A stretch of 14,114 nt of DNA, taken from Clostridia bacterium (GTDB taxonomy: Bacteria; Bacillota_A; Clostridia; Christensenellales; Aristaeellaceae). The position numbers were made by a program, and so were the translations under genes. Shown here piece after piece: positions 13,571 through 14,114 of this stretch. Location of the stretch: the NCBI GenBank assembly GCA_017648805.1, contig JAGCIC010000055.1, forward strand, positions 1-14,114. Reading direction: 5' to 3'. Each line of letters begins with the position of its first letter. The first letter of the stretch is position 1. The notes below the pieces were generated by a model, which saw only the letters and a list, made by a program, of their open reading frames with translations, had not been told where the DNA came from and searched no databases.

Positions 13571-14114
13571 ATGGATTTAAAACCGTTACTTCGCGAAGAC
13601 CTGATCAAGGTCATAGAGGGAAAAGGACGGGCAAAGCGCGTGCCGCTGCTTTTTCACGTATGGATCAACTCCGGCAGCTTTGACGAAACGAAGCGCGCTG
13701 CCGTGGCCGAGCTGCTGTCATGCTGCCCCATGGACGCTCAGATGATCCCGCTGAACCTTCCGGGCACGCATACGGCTCCGTCGGACGATCCCTCATACCG
13801 CTGGAGTTACAGGGATACGATCAGCCAGGGCGCCGCCCTGGACAACGATGGGGTCATCGACGATCTGGAAACTGAGATCAATCTCCTGCTTGCCGACTTC
13901 CCGAGCGCCGATTATCCGGGGCTGATCCCTGCGTCTCCCCCGCCAGACGGAAGATACCGGGTAGCCTACTGGTTTTATTTCTTATTTGAGCGATGCTGGA
14001 GCATATGCGGGATGGAAAACTCGCTCATCGATTTCTATCTCTGCCCTGATGCTGTGCATACGCTTTTCGATAAGCTGACCGATTTCTATATCCGCGTTAT
14101 AACCCGCGCAAAAA
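13571..14114 (+). CDS. Uroporphyrinogen-decarboxylase-like (URO-D family) protein, 3' end missing
   Basis: An open frame starts at ATG 13571 with GGAG (13559-13562) 8 bases upstream and runs off the right edge after 181 codons. The segment WSICGMENSLIDFYLCPDAV, followed by a helix HTLFDKLTDFYIRVITRA, is typical of the wider URO-D/methyltransferase superfamily in anaerobic bacteria. The early RVPLLFHVW segment fits the first barrel strand, but the RQAGRY motif of true heme-pathway HemE is absent. The protein is therefore more likely one of the URO-D-like proteins linked to corrinoid methyl transfer or of unknown substrate than a heme enzyme. The downstream neighbours that could decide this lie outside the window. 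The gene has its own promoter and is separate from rplJL. Confidence 0.75.
   Translation, partial: MDLKPLLREDLIKVIEGKGRAKRVPLLFHVWINSGSFDETKRAAVAELLSCCPMDAQMIPLNLPGTHTAPSDDPSYRWSYRDTISQGAALDNDGVIDDLETEINLLLADFPSADYPGLIPASPPPDGRYRVAYWFYFLFERCWSICGMENSLIDFYLCPDAVHTLFDKLTDFYIRVITRAK

Noticed and set aside
13386..13606. Minus-strand open frame of about 73 codons in the spacer (possible ATG at 13499)
   Set aside because: It has no ribosome binding site, overlaps the promoter and start of the URO-D-like gene, and resembles no family I recognise. It could be a remnant, but the sequence alone does not support a gene.

Overview
The window looks like chromosomal DNA of a fairly GC-rich member of the Clostridia/Firmicutes. 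This is inferred from a Bacillus/Clostridium-type L10 leader with an attenuator, GGAGG ribosome binding sites before most genes, tightly overlapping operons, and a URO-D-like protein of the kind common in anaerobes. No insertion sequence, CRISPR array, tRNA or rRNA was seen. Nearly all of the window is coding.

Region 1 (1-3483, + strand): the 3' part of a gene for an NYN-type nuclease-like protein with a LOTUS-like domain; then an XRE regulator with a LexA/S24-type C-terminal domain that keeps its serine but has arginine where the catalytic lysine belongs; then adenine deaminase (ade). The regulator stop codon lies in the ade ribosome binding site. A strong hairpin ends the unit and overlaps the uvrC stop codon.

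Region 2 (12087 down to 3464, - strand): one long operon in which six of the seven genes overlap the next or previous gene by 1-4 bases. The order is membrane-anchored FHA-like protein, SEDS (RodA/FtsW) glycosyltransferase, class B penicillin-binding protein, MoxR AAA+ ATPase, DUF58 protein, multi-pass membrane protein with a DUF4129-like tail, and uvrC. It joins a peptidoglycan polymerase pair to a MoxR-DUF58 module, with a DNA repair gene at the end.

Region 3 (12107-13308, + strand): an isolated rplJ-rplL operon with its own extended -10 promoter, an L10-binding leader, an attenuator hairpin and a terminator. Its promoter stands back to back with that of the cell-wall operon. The usual rplKA and rpoBC neighbours are absent.

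Region 4 (13309-14114): a 262-base, AT-richer spacer with a good promoter, then the start of a uroporphyrinogen-decarboxylase-like gene that runs off the right edge.

No clearly new multi-gene defence or mobile system was found. The most unusual points are the apparently binding-deficient FHA protein with no kinase nearby, the degenerate LexA-like regulator coupled to ade, the fused cell-wall/MoxR/uvrC operon, and the rplJL pair away from rpoBC.
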